Source: Clostridia bacterium (lineage in GTDB: Bacteria > Bacillota_A > Clostridia > Oscillospirales > CAG-272). From it: a stretch of 64,000 nt of DNA. Numbering within the stretch: position 1 is the first letter of the stretch; every line of letters begins with the position of its first letter. Where the stretch lies: assembly GCA_017452945.1 (NCBI GenBank), contig JAFTLD010000014.1, positions 8,969 through 72,968 of the forward strand. The letters run 5' to 3'. Shown in pieces: positions 1-8,775 of this stretch. Made by a program: the position numbers and the translations under genes. The notes beneath the pieces are model-generated. The model searched no databases and was not told the origin of the DNA. It saw only the letters and a program-made list of their open reading frames with translations.

Positions 1-1
1 C

Positions 2-838
2 ATCAACACCCTGTCGGCAAGCGGCTCCACCAACGGTCAGGCAGGCCTGCAGAAGGCTTACGAGATCGCACAGTCCTGCTATATTGAGGGCGGCAACAAC
101 CGCATCATTATGGCCTCGGACGGAGACCTGAACGTAGGAATTTCCGATCCCAAGCAGCTTAAGAAGTTTGTCGAAGAAAAGCGCGATGCGGGCATTTATC
201 TGTCCGTGCTGGGCTTTGGCAGCGGCAATTTCCGCGATGATAACATGGAAGCTCTGGCCGACAACGGCAACGGTGTGTATTACTATATCGACGGTGAGGT
301 TGAGGCCGAAAAGATCTTCGGCAGCGAGCTTACCTCTACCTTGACTACCGTGGCAAACGACGTCAAGCTGCAGGTTACTTTTGATCCTGTTTACGTCAGA
401 AAATACCGTCTGATCGGTTATGAAAACCGTATCATGAATGAAGAAGACTTTACCGATGATACCAAAGACGCAGGCGAGGTGGGAGCAGGGCACACTTTGA
501 CCGTGTGCTATGAGGTCAAGCTGACCGATACCGCGCTTGATCCCGCAGCGCAGCCTGCAGATTGGTTTGATCTTGCCGTGCGTTGGAAGAATCCCGGGCA
601 GAGCGAGAGTGAGGAGCGCCACTACAGTCTGGGCAGTGCGCACATGGTGGAAAGCATGGATGACGACATGCTGTTCGCGTCCGCCATTATCGAAACTGCC
701 ATGCTGCTTCACAAGAGCGAATATGCGGGCGATGCATCGCTGGAGGGTGTACAGATGCTGCTGGAGCAGATGAGCGAAAAGGATTTTTATCAGACAGAGT
801 TTGAGCAGCTGATCCAAAAGCTGCAGAAAAGTAAGTAA
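2..838 (+). CDS. VWA-domain protein, YfbK/DUF3520-like (5' truncated)
   Basis: The gene runs in from the left edge, so its signal peptide and the first MIDAS motif (DxSxS) lie outside the window. The frame is open from base 2 and ends with TAA at 836-838. The visible part has the second half of a von Willebrand A fold (SDGDLNVGI, VLGFGSGN, LADNGNGVYYYID) followed by the block KYRLIGYENR, FTDDTKDAGEVGAGH, which is typical of YfbK-type proteins with a C-terminal DUF3520 region. Such proteins are usually secreted or lipid-anchored, bind a divalent metal and mediate protein contacts; their substrates are not established. The C-terminal ~60 residues look helical. A small membrane protein follows after 134 bp. 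Family assignment is from motif recognition; function is open. Confidence 0.85.
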   Translation: MNTLSASGSTNGQAGLQKAYEIAQSCYIEGGNNRIIMASDGDLNVGISDPKQLKKFVEEKRDAGIYLSVLGFGSGNFRDDNMEALADNGNGVYYYIDGEVEAEKIFGSELTSTLTTVANDVKLQVTFDPVYVRKYRLIGYENRIMNEEDFTDDTKDAGEVGAGHTLTVCYEVKLTDTALDPAAQPADWFDLAVRWKNPGQSESEERHYSLGSAHMVESMDDDMLFASAIIETAMLLHKSEYAGDASLEGVQMLLEQMSEKDFYQTEFEQLIQKLQKSK

Positions 839-972
839 TAAATAAAGCAGGAGGCGAAACGCTTCCACTACAAACGCCTAAAAAATATTCCGGGAGGAAA
901 TGTGGGTAATTTCCGTGATCAAAAAGAAAGGGCAGGTTACCGAAGAATTGCACTTTTCAAGGAGGTGTGTAC

Positions 973-1386
973 ATGCAGGATGTAAATGAAATCAAATCGG
1001 GTTCGTGCGTGCGCGCACAAAAGCAAGATATCATACTGTTTGCGGTGGCATGCATTCTCCTTTTGTGCAGTATAGGGATCCCTTATCTGATCGGAATTTT
1101 GAATCCCATTGCGGATTATGCACCGGGAGAATCGGGAAATCAAACCCAAGCGCAACTGCCGGGGAGCGAGATGGTGGATAGCATAATCATAGTCTTTTAC
1201 AGTGTTTTGATTGGACTTGCAATGGCAGCCGTTATGTTGCTGTGCAGCCTGAGCGGCTGTATCATCTTTTGCCGTCTGTTTTTTACCAAAAAGGAAATGC
1301 CGCGTTGGCTGAAAATATTCTCAGTTGTGTTAGCAGCGGTCAGCCTTGTCCCCACAGCTTGGATAATTTTAAGCTGGATATTGTAG
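973..1386 (+). CDS. small three-helix membrane protein, unknown function
   Basis: 137 residues. The ATG at 973 is chosen because AAGGAGG (959-965) lies 7 bases upstream; an in-frame GTG at 967 is too close to that site. Three hydrophobic segments are visible: residues ~14-38, ~65-95 (ending in a Cys-rich stretch) and ~112-137 at the extreme C-terminus. A polar loop of about 25 residues follows the first helix. No enzyme motif is seen. It follows the VWA gene with no clear terminator between them, only a weak hairpin (850-866), so the two may be co-transcribed. I do not recognise a named family. Confidence 0.65.
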   Translation: MQDVNEIKSGSCVRAQKQDIILFAVACILLLCSIGIPYLIGILNPIADYAPGESGNQTQAQLPGSEMVDSIIIVFYSVLIGLAMAAVMLLCSLSGCIIFCRLFFTKKEMPRWLKIFSVVLAAVSLVPTAWIILSWIL

Positions 1387-1401
1387 CTTCTTCAAAACAA
1401 T

Positions 1402-1435
1402 AAGGACAGAGGGCTTATCTGACCCCTCTGTCCTT
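1402..1435. terminator. bidirectional terminator between convergent genes
   Basis: Perfect 12-bp stem (1402-1413 with 1424-1435) and a 10-base loop, placed between the ends of two convergent genes. The T-rich tract is better on the minus side (TTATTGTTTTG) than on the plus side. Confidence 0.65.
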
Positions 1436-1444
1436 GCTATTGAA

Positions 1445-2245
1445 TTATGCAACGCGCGTTTTTTTCTTGTTGTAAAGCATACCCGGCAGGTAAAATACAA
1501 CGGGAAGGAGTAAGTACAAAATATAAAGAATGACGGTGGACTGCCAGTCTTCCAGCCAGCCGAACAAGGACGGCAGGAAAAAGGAATTGCACTTGAAGAA
1601 CATGTAATCCGAGCCGACGGGGGAATAATTGACGATATTGGCGGGAATGGATACGATCAGCGTGGGGATTGCCGGCAGCAAAAACTCCCACGGTTTTTGC
1701 AAATGCGAGTAACGGTGGTAGCCTGTGGTCTGCATCAAAAGACAGCAGAACAGCATAATTCCGTGAAAGAGCATGGTGTGTGCGCCTGCGAACGAAAGGC
1801 AGGAATAATTGGAGAGCACGTTGGCAGGGTAGAAGAAATTGATGGCTGCGCCCAAAAGTCCAAGTGTGCAAAGGTAACCGCAGCCGGCTTTTCGCATATA
1901 TTCATTTCCCCAGATGGCAAACGGCATGGCGTACATGAAAATGCTGCAGGGGTACAAGGGCAGAATGCCGCCCCATTCAATGCCGATCTCGTTGCCGCCC
2001 ACGCTCTCCCAGGTGATCTTGACGACCTCCCAAACGGTCATGGTTGCCCACAGCACAGCCATGATGCGGCGCACGGTTTTGTGATCGCACCCGCGCAGCT
2101 TGATGGCAGCAAACACAATGGCGGCCAAAAGTATGGCCGACAGGCAAAAATGTAAAGGGGAAAACAGCATACCCACAAGGCTGTCGCGTATCAAAAAGTC
2201 TTTGTGTGTAAAAAAGTTTTGTAAGGTATAAAGTAAGCTTTCCAT
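1445..2245 (-). CDS. YwaF/TMEM164-family integral membrane protein
   Basis: 266 residues, almost entirely hydrophobic, with about seven predicted helices. The layout matches the YwaF (TIGR02206) family, which is related to vertebrate TMEM164. The block LPLYPCS (Cys100) and the later LFHG (His161) occupy the positions of the Cys and His described as catalytic in the TMEM164 acyltransferase, with similar spacing (61 residues here). That suggests, but does not prove, an acyl-transfer or lipid-remodelling role in the membrane. The start ATG at 2243-2245 follows a GAGGT-type ribosome site, and a near-consensus promoter lies just upstream. It is transcribed away from the 616-residue gene and looks monocistronic. 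Confidence 0.7.
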   Translation of the reverse strand: MESLLYTLQNFFTHKDFLIRDSLVGMLFSPLHFCLSAILLAAIVFAAIKLRGCDHKTVRRIMAVLWATMTVWEVVKITWESVGGNEIGIEWGGILPLYPCSIFMYAMPFAIWGNEYMRKAGCGYLCTLGLLGAAINFFYPANVLSNYSCLSFAGAHTMLFHGIMLFCCLLMQTTGYHRYSHLQKPWEFLLPAIPTLIVSIPANIVNYSPVGSDYMFFKCNSFFLPSLFGWLEDWQSTVILYILYLLLPVVFYLPGMLYNKKKTRVA

Positions 2246-2274
2246 ATCCCAACCTCGAAAAATTTTCTGTATTC

Positions 2275-2303
2275 ATTATACTTTTAAGCCAAGTCGAGGT
2301 CAA
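2275..2303 (-). promoter_or_regulatory. sigma-A promoter of the YwaF-like gene
   Basis: Read on the minus strand: TTGACC (2298-2303), 17-bp spacer, TATAAT (2275-2280). The -10 is 30 bases from the start codon. Confidence 0.75.
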
Positions 2304-2357
2304 GAGAGGGCGGAAAATCTTAATACAAATTAAGATTTGCATGCATTTTAGCAACGC

Positions 2358-2386
2358 TTGACAAGCATTATGATGCGTAGTATAAT
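2358..2386 (+). promoter_or_regulatory. consensus sigma-A promoter
   Basis: TTGACA (2358-2363), 17-bp spacer, TATAAT (2381-2386): a full consensus match. Transcription would begin near 2393, about 23 bases before the chosen start codon. Confidence 0.85.
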
Positions 2387-2415
2387 AATTGTAAATTCAA
2401 GCCATGGAGAGTTAT

Positions 2416-4254
2416 ATGGAAGATAAAAAGAAGAGGATGCGCACGTGGATATGCATCCTGCTTGCCGCGGCACTATTGCTTGGTGCGTGTGCGCTGACGC
2501 TGACTTGTGTGCTTGCCCTGTGCGGGATCGGAATGACCGGTGGCAACGGCTTGCTGACAAGCTCCGAAATTGTGACAGAAACGGAGCATTATCGGATCGA
2601 CAGCGGCATGATGGGGTACTTTTTCACCCGCACGCTTGACGGTTATTATGAGGAATTTGAAAAGCATTACGAGCATATCGACGATCAGGCGGACAAGGAG
2701 GAGCTGATCGCCCGTGCCATGGGCGTGCAATCCTTTGAGCGATCCCTCAAGGAGCAGGATTACGCGCAGCTGACCGAAAACGGAAGAGTGAGCGTATTTG
2801 ATTACTACATGGACCTGACCGAGCAAGAGGTGACGCGCTTGCTGACCTTTTGCGAGGGTGCGTGCAACCAGGATATAACGCTTGATGCAAAGGAATATGA
2901 AGAAATTGACAGCGCTGTCAAGGCCATAAGGCAGGCTTACAAGGACGAAAAAGCGGCTGCAAGAAAGGCGGGAGAGTCTTATCCTTGGTTCTTTGGCACC
3001 TATCTGAAGCAAACGTACGGAGCCCCCTTGACCGTGCGGGGCTTGCGCGAATGCCTTGAGATTGTTGCTTTGGCTGAAAAATACGAGAAAATACTGTCTG
3101 AGCAGTTTGAAAATGATGAGTTTACCGACGCGATGGTTGAGCAGTACGCCATAAACCACGCAGGATCCTTTTATCAGGCAGAGTATTACGTCTACACCAA
3201 GACGGTGCGCAATTATAATAAGTCTGCGGCTAAATATGAAGAGGAAAGGGCTGCGCTTACGGAGCACGTTGCACGGCTGGCAGCGTGCCAGGACAAGCAG
3301 GCGTTTCGGGATACGGTGCTGGATATCATCGTGAGCGATGAAAAGCAGTCCTATCGCGAAAGCCAATGGGACAGATATTTCAAGGAAAGCGGATACGTAC
3401 CCGAGCTTGCGGAGCAAATGCTGGAGGAATATTTTGCACAGCGATATACCGAGGAATATCTGAACACGTGCTTTGATGGGTTGCACAGGCTTGCATACAT
3501 GTCCTATACGACCGACGAGCAGCTGCGCACGTGGCTGTTCGGAACAAAGGAGCAATCTTACGCCGATCACGCCAAAACAGGGGAGATCAAGGTGCTCCAA
3601 GATTTGGAGGAGTATACCAATCCCGTGACGGGAGAGGTCACGTCAAGCTTTACCGTCAGCGTGTACTTTGTTGATCGCGAGGCTCACCGTACCACAGAGA
3701 TCACCAAACACGCGGGCTACGTGCTCTTTGATGACCGCCAAGAGGCAGAGCGCTTTTACGAGCAGTACAGTGGGGGCGAGATGAATAAGGACACGCTGCT
3801 GGCCACGGCTACGCAGATGCAAGAGGAGGGAAGGATCAATCCTTTTGCCTGCCATGCGGCTGAAGATTATCTGCCTGGGCATCTTGCCAATGGGACCGTA
3901 CGAAAAAACGGGGAGCTTGTGGGAAGCAGCAACGGAGGTTTGATTGTTGAGAGCGTTTTGATCAAGGGCGCGGACGAGTGGCTGCAATCGGCTGGGCCCG
4001 GGGATTGCTCGGGAGTGCTGGAGCTTGTCAAGGTAACGAAAAGGTATAACCACTCCTCTTCCGTTGCGGGAGACAACATGACTATCACCGAATCGCCCGC
4101 GTATGGGGTATTGGTTTATGACGGTGAGGGACGCGAGTATTGGTATCTGCAGGCAGTCAAGGGCTTGCTTGACATGACGAGTGCCGATTGGTATGAGCAA
4201 AACCGCCTTGCGCTGACCTATCATCGCCAAGCATACGAGCAAATAGACAAATAA
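2416..4254 (+). CDS. membrane-anchored extracytoplasmic protein, possibly foldase-like
   Basis: 612 residues from ATG 2416. This start is preferred over ATG 2404 because GGAGAG (2406-2411) sits 4 bases before it. The N-terminus is charged (DKKKRMR), followed by one membrane helix at about residues 10-38. The rest is predicted outside the cell: a long acidic helix-rich region (to ~400) and a mixed alpha/beta C-terminal third. The helix-rich N-terminal part and a later segment (VLFDDRQEAERF, then DEWLQSAGPGDCSGVLE) faintly recall SurA/PrsA-type peptidyl-prolyl isomerases, where 'PGDxSGVxE' sits near the end of the rotamase domain. The match is weak, so treat it as a hint. Transcribed alone, between its own promoter and the 4261 terminator. 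Confidence 0.6.
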   Translation: MEDKKKRMRTWICILLAAALLLGACALTLTCVLALCGIGMTGGNGLLTSSEIVTETEHYRIDSGMMGYFFTRTLDGYYEEFEKHYEHIDDQADKEELIARAMGVQSFERSLKEQDYAQLTENGRVSVFDYYMDLTEQEVTRLLTFCEGACNQDITLDAKEYEEIDSAVKAIRQAYKDEKAAARKAGESYPWFFGTYLKQTYGAPLTVRGLRECLEIVALAEKYEKILSEQFENDEFTDAMVEQYAINHAGSFYQAEYYVYTKTVRNYNKSAAKYEEERAALTEHVARLAACQDKQAFRDTVLDIIVSDEKQSYRESQWDRYFKESGYVPELAEQMLEEYFAQRYTEEYLNTCFDGLHRLAYMSYTTDEQLRTWLFGTKEQSYADHAKTGEIKVLQDLEEYTNPVTGEVTSSFTVSVYFVDREAHRTTEITKHAGYVLFDDRQEAERFYEQYSGGEMNKDTLLATATQMQEEGRINPFACHAAEDYLPGHLANGTVRKNGELVGSSNGGLIVESVLIKGADEWLQSAGPGDCSGVLELVKVTKRYNHSSSVAGDNMTITESPAYGVLVYDGEGREYWYLQAVKGLLDMTSADWYEQNRLALTYHRQAYEQIDK

Positions 4255-4260
4255 AAAACG

Positions 4261-4286
4261 GGGGCTGAGTTTGCAAGCTCAGCCCC
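4261..4286. terminator. bidirectional terminator
   Basis: GGGGCTGAG and CTCAGCCCC pair perfectly (4261-4269 with 4278-4286). The hairpin is flanked by an A-run before (4252-4258) and a T-rich stretch after, so it can serve both convergent genes. Confidence 0.8.
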
Positions 4287-4298
4287 ATATTGTTTATA

Positions 4299-7200
4299 TT
4301 ATTTCTTGAAAATCTCGGGTGTGGTCAGAATACCGGTGCGGCGCAGGCGGTATTCGTAGGTCCATTCGCTGCCGCCCGTCACCCAGGCAGCAGGGCCTTG
4401 CCAAGAGTATTTTTCATCGGCATTGTGTACGTCACCAAAGCAGTTGCGGCGAGAAATGTAGGCGGTCACGCTGATCGTGTGCTGTCCTGCACACAGCTTT
4501 CCGAGTCCTGAAAGGTAAGGCGGATATGCGATCACGGCGCGCTTTTCTCCGTCCACCTCAACCGTATTGACGGCTGCCGTGTAGTGCGGCACGCGGATCA
4601 CAGCCTCCCAATCCGCATCACAGCATACGGGAATGTGATAGGAAACCGCACCACCGTAGAAGGGCAGTCCCTGATAGGTCAGATCCGAGAATCCGAGTCT
4701 TTCGGGCAGAGCGGTCACGGTCAGCTGTCTGCCTGTGATCTTTACCCCGAACTCGCCCAGCAGATACATGGCCTCACAGTTGGAGCGCTCGGCAAAGGGG
4801 ATGGTCACGCGCAGTACGTTTTCGCCCTTGCGAAGAGGCGGCAGCGCAACCTTTTGGATGGACAAGTCCACGTAATAGCCCTCGGGCTTTGCCGTGACTT
4901 GCTTGCCGTTCCACTCGATGGTGGCAATATCGGCATCCTCCAGTGCGAGGTAAGGCGCAGCGTAATCAATGTCACTGTGAATTGTGTATTCCAGCGTAAC
5001 GGTATGCTCTGCGGGCTTGTCTTCAATCACCCAAGGCTGCGCTTTGCCTGCGGGGAACCCGAGCCTGCGGCGAATGGCTGCGTCAATGCGCAAAATCTCT
5101 TCGGGACCTGCAAGAGGCTCTTGATCCAACGCATATTTTGCCATATCCAAAAGCAGCACGTTGGGCTCGTCGAGCGAGTAGGGTACGGTGGGGGGGATGT
5201 TTGCCACGGGATCCGCACCGGATTTTTCGCCTGCCCATGCGTCGTAGCCCACGTTCATGCGCAAAATGCTGATGGGAGTGGGAGCGGCCTCGGCTACGGG
5301 CTCGTAGCCGCTGTCCTCGTCGGTGTCCTCCAAGTAGAGCAGAGCGGAATCGTAATCGTGCAGCGTCATGATCACGTGCGTTTTGCCGCCTGTGCGGTTG
5401 CTGTAGCGCACGGGTTTGATCTCGCCCGTAACGGTATCCCACAGCTGTGCTTTGTATTTGCCGTCCACGTAGATGTGAATGCCCTGTGCGCGCGCCACGT
5501 CCTTGTTGTAGGGCTCGGTGCAATGCGAGATGAACAGCCAGACACCGCCCTCGTCGCGTCTGATCTGGTGAATGAGATTGTCGGTATAAGCACCGTTGAA
5601 ATTACGGATCTCAACCGTGCGGTCAGCGTAAAGCTCTTCAAGCAGCGCACCGCGCGAGAATGCGATCTGCTTGGATCTGTCAAAGAGCGCCTTGCCGCGC
5701 ACGGAGGGCTTGGCGTCCTCGTATTTAGGCGCGTCACCCATAAATACCAGCTTGCCGCCCGCAGCAGCGAATGCCTCTAAGCGTTCCAGCGTGGTGGAGC
5801 GCAGTGTTTCACATTCAGGAACCACGATGACGTCGTAAGCCATCTCGCCTACCTGCAGGGGAGCTGCGCCCTCGGGGCAAAGATCGGGAAGGGTGGATTC
5901 GCAGATAAAATCAAAGTCAATATTGCCGCGCAAAAGCCAGTTTGTGACGTTTTGGAAATTCTCGTCCAGCTTGTCGCGCACCAGCTGCGTCTGCTCATTG
6001 GGACCCCAATGCAGCCAGTAGCTTTCCACGGGATGCACCACAGCCACCTTGACGAGCGGCTTTCCGCGGGTCAGCGCGGTGTTTACGCGGCCGAAGTGAT
6101 CCTCCACGTAGCCGTATTCCTTGTACCAGGAGGATTGATAAGAGATAGAGGCAGGGTAGTCGCGCTTTGCCGTCCCCTTCATGGATACCCAGGAAAGGTG
6201 CTGCACGCGCACGGTCACGCCCAGAGCTGCCTGCCAGTCACCGTGCAGCTTGTGGCCGCGGAAATCAAAATCCCAACCGGTTACACCGTAAAGCTCGCTC
6301 ATCATGCCGGGGCGACCGTACTGATGCACCGAGGATTGGCACTGCTTGGCCGTGGTAAACTCAAATCTTGCGCAAAGCATATCAATGCCGGGAATGCCGA
6401 AGGCACGGTAGGAGCGCATGCAGTCACCGATTGCAGCGGTTTGCGAGTGCAGTGTGGGCTCTTCCATCATGTGTCCCGTCAGGGCAATGCCGTTTGCGTT
6501 GCACCAATCACCGCAGGTGTCGGCAAAGGCCTTGGCAAATCTTTCGGAAACGTGGTCGTGGTAGTGGTATCTTGTCAGCGAGATTTCACCGCCCGGCAGA
6601 TCCCAGAGCAGTTCGGGCAGATGGTCGATCAAGGAGTCACCGTAAGCGGCAACGAAGGTTTGCTCCAGATCGTCTGTCCAGGGCAGATGTACGTTTTGCT
6701 TGCTGTCGGCAAACCCAAGCGTGCCCTTGCGCATGAACTGCGGCTCGTCGGTAAAGATAGCGGGAACGACTGTGCCGAATCTGTCACCGACCGCCTCTTT
6801 ATAACGCTCGTGCGTGACCTCGATGAATTTTTCAATGGCCGCCTTGTTGAGTGTGTCCACGTAGGATTGATTGTTGTACCAAGGGGAATTGCCCGCGATC
6901 TCGCGCCATACCGTCCATAGCGTCCCCTCGATCTCGTCACCGTCTTCGACCTTGCGGTAGGATTTCAGGCACTTGTCCTCTCCCAGCACCACGTCGAATT
7001 TTGCAATCAGAACCGAATTTTCGGATACGACGTAGCCGGGATTGCAGGTAAAGCAAATAAATCTCTGGCGGAATTTTTCGTCCTTGGTCACGTATCCGCC
7101 CGCAAAGCCCGAGGGCCACTTGTCCTCGTCGTAAAGCCAGGCGAGCATCTCGTTTTGTTCTGCGTGGTCGGTGCAGGCTTTGACCAGATCCATAAAATCA

Positions 7201-7412
7201 TCCGAAAGGTAAGTGGTGGACATGCCCGCGCGGCAATGCATGTGAAAGCCGCCAAGCCCCATCTCTTTGAAAACGTCGATCTGGCGAAGCAGCTCGTCCT
7301 TTTGCAAATCGCAGTTCCATGCCCAGAAGGGCGTGCCGCGATACTCGGCCGTCGGATGCTTGAATAGCTCCTTGTCTAAGTTGGGAGTCTTTCGATTCTT
7401 ATCGTAGATCAT
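4299..7412 (-). CDS. large glycoside hydrolase, GH106-related TIM-barrel type
   Basis: 1,037 residues, no signal peptide, so cytoplasmic. The N-terminus carries the block FWAWN (29-33), GGFHMHCRAG (54-63) and LYDEDKWPSG (93-102), which is typical of large enzymes annotated as glycosyl hydrolases related to alpha-L-rhamnosidase GH106. A barrel with TDEPQF (~220) and GHMMEEP (~315) follows, then a Rossmann-like segment resembling the beta-galactosidase trimerisation domain (~475-610). Last come beta-rich domains like the GH2 sugar-binding fold (~790-1000). The likely job is cleavage of plant-derived oligosaccharides after uptake; substrate cannot be read from sequence. AGGAGG lies 6 bases before the ATG. 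Transcribed alone from a divergent promoter pair. Confidence 0.8.
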   Translation of the reverse strand: MIYDKNRKTPNLDKELFKHPTAEYRGTPFWAWNCDLQKDELLRQIDVFKEMGLGGFHMHCRAGMSTTYLSDDFMDLVKACTDHAEQNEMLAWLYDEDKWPSGFAGGYVTKDEKFRQRFICFTCNPGYVVSENSVLIAKFDVVLGEDKCLKSYRKVEDGDEIEGTLWTVWREIAGNSPWYNNQSYVDTLNKAAIEKFIEVTHERYKEAVGDRFGTVVPAIFTDEPQFMRKGTLGFADSKQNVHLPWTDDLEQTFVAAYGDSLIDHLPELLWDLPGGEISLTRYHYHDHVSERFAKAFADTCGDWCNANGIALTGHMMEEPTLHSQTAAIGDCMRSYRAFGIPGIDMLCARFEFTTAKQCQSSVHQYGRPGMMSELYGVTGWDFDFRGHKLHGDWQAALGVTVRVQHLSWVSMKGTAKRDYPASISYQSSWYKEYGYVEDHFGRVNTALTRGKPLVKVAVVHPVESYWLHWGPNEQTQLVRDKLDENFQNVTNWLLRGNIDFDFICESTLPDLCPEGAAPLQVGEMAYDVIVVPECETLRSTTLERLEAFAAAGGKLVFMGDAPKYEDAKPSVRGKALFDRSKQIAFSRGALLEELYADRTVEIRNFNGAYTDNLIHQIRRDEGGVWLFISHCTEPYNKDVARAQGIHIYVDGKYKAQLWDTVTGEIKPVRYSNRTGGKTHVIMTLHDYDSALLYLEDTDEDSGYEPVAEAAPTPISILRMNVGYDAWAGEKSGADPVANIPPTVPYSLDEPNVLLLDMAKYALDQEPLAGPEEILRIDAAIRRRLGFPAGKAQPWVIEDKPAEHTVTLEYTIHSDIDYAAPYLALEDADIATIEWNGKQVTAKPEGYYVDLSIQKVALPPLRKGENVLRVTIPFAERSNCEAMYLLGEFGVKITGRQLTVTALPERLGFSDLTYQGLPFYGGAVSYHIPVCCDADWEAVIRVPHYTAAVNTVEVDGEKRAVIAYPPYLSGLGKLCAGQHTISVTAYISRRNCFGDVHNADEKYSWQGPAAWVTGGSEWTYEYRLRRTGILTTPEIFKK

Positions 7413-7464
7413 GAGTGCCTCCTATCCTCCGCCTTTGCGTGGCGTGAGTTATTTTTTCAATGCC

Positions 7465-7493
7465 ATTATAACGGAATTATCCATTATTTTCAA
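7465..7493 (-). promoter_or_regulatory. promoter of the GH106-related gene
   Basis: On the minus strand TTGAAA (7488-7493), 17-bp spacer, TATAAT (7465-7470). Confidence 0.7.
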
Positions 7494-7539
7494 TCATACG
7501 ACAGCACAATTTTCAAAATCGTAACATTTTATGTTGCTA

Positions 7540-7568
7540 TGGACAAATATATCGATATGTGCTATAAT
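7540..7568 (+). promoter_or_regulatory. promoter of the permease/radical SAM operon
   Basis: TGGACA (7540-7545), 17-bp spacer, TATAAT (7563-7568) with an extended -10 TGC just before it. This is the only convincing promoter ahead of the five coupled genes 7608-13835. Confidence 0.75.
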
Positions 7569-7607
7569 CAAAACGAACATCGACAGAAATTTTCGGAAGG
7601 AAAAACT

Positions 7608-8756
7608 ATGAAGAGTAAAAAACTGACGTTTGCAGAATCGCTGATGCTGGTGGCGGGCGCAGGGATAGGTACGGGGATTCTGACAATCCCCTATGCCATA
7701 GATCAGATCGGTATTTTCGGCACTCTCACCGCGCTTGCGTTTGCCTATGCAGTCAGCGCTTTTATGTATCTGATCATTGCGGATCTTACACGCAATTCCG
7801 ATAAGCCTGACGATCTGCTTGCCATTCTTGATCAGCATCTGTTCAGCGGAAGAGGAAAAAAGGCTTTGAACGTTGTGTTCCTTGTTCTGCTCGTTCTTCT
7901 GTTGCTGGAAAATTTGGTTGTCTATATTCTGTGTGCAGGGAACGTGTTGACCGACCTTTTGGGCATAAACGACACGTTTACAATGATCCTGTTTTACGTT
8001 TTGGCCTCCATTGTGATCCTTTTCGGTGTCAAAGGCATGGGAGTCGGAGAAAAGCTGTCCATGCTCCTGATCGGAGGCGCCGTGCTTGTCTTGATGGTGC
8101 TGTCTTTTTTGAACGTGAAGGGATCGCTGAGCCTCTCCTTTGGCGCACCGAGCACGGTGTTTGCCGTATATGGCTTATTTATGTTTGCTTTTTCAGCCAT
8201 TTTTTCCATCATCCAGGTCTGCAACCACATAGAAAAAAGGGAACAAACCGCAAAAGCCGTGATTGGCGGCTTGACCCTTAATGCACTGATCACGGTAGCA
8301 TTTACGGTTGCGGTCATTCTCGGCTCGGATACGGTGACGGAAATTGCAACCATTGGTCTTGGCGAGAGCATCGGTATCCCCTTTGTCAAGATCCTGTGTT
8401 CGGTTTTGGTGCTGCTTGCCATGTTCACTTCCTTCTGGTCAAGCGGATTTGCCTTTGCCGACGTTATTGGCGGACAATTCAAGCTGTCTGCAAGGGTTTC
8501 TTGGTTTATTGCAACCGTGCCTGCGCTGCTGATTGCTGTATTTCTACCCCTCTCGGTACTTGATTACGTACAGATCGGAGCAGGCGCGCTGTCCATCATT
8601 CTCGTCATAGTCGTTCTTCCCGCTTATTATCACGCAACAAAAAAGCCGAAGGAAAGGCTGTTACTTGGCAGATGCTCCCGAAACAAATGCATGCTCGCTG
8701 CCGTTGCCGTTGCCATTGTTCTGATGGCTATATCATCATTTATTCCGATTCCATGA
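7608..8756 (+). CDS. amino-acid permease, aromatic/HAAAP-like
   Basis: 382 residues with about eleven hydrophobic helices. The start ATG 7608 follows GGAAGG with good spacing; earlier in-frame codons overlap the promoter. The N-terminus has the glycine-rich first helix of APC-superfamily carriers (GAGIGTGILTIPYA), which fits the hydroxy/aromatic amino-acid permease group (tyrosine or tryptophan importers) better than other APC families. It ends 19 bp before the first radical SAM gene, so it probably supplies, or exports from, the pathway encoded downstream. Substrate is not determined. Confidence 0.75.
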   Translation: MKSKKLTFAESLMLVAGAGIGTGILTIPYAIDQIGIFGTLTALAFAYAVSAFMYLIIADLTRNSDKPDDLLAILDQHLFSGRGKKALNVVFLVLLVLLLLENLVVYILCAGNVLTDLLGINDTFTMILFYVLASIVILFGVKGMGVGEKLSMLLIGGAVLVLMVLSFLNVKGSLSLSFGAPSTVFAVYGLFMFAFSAIFSIIQVCNHIEKREQTAKAVIGGLTLNALITVAFTVAVILGSDTVTEIATIGLGESIGIPFVKILCSVLVLLAMFTSFWSSGFAFADVIGGQFKLSARVSWFIATVPALLIAVFLPLSVLDYVQIGAGALSIILVIVVLPAYYHATKKPKERLLLGRCSRNKCMLAAVAVAIVLMAISSFIPIP

Positions 8757-8775
8757 TCGCAGAAAGGAGTTACAT

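Noticed and set aside
902..985. Possible 27-residue leader peptide (GTG 902) overlapping the start of the small membrane protein
   Set aside because: The Shine-Dalgarno-like GGAGG is only 3 bases from the GTG and the peptide has no recognisable pattern, so it was not called.
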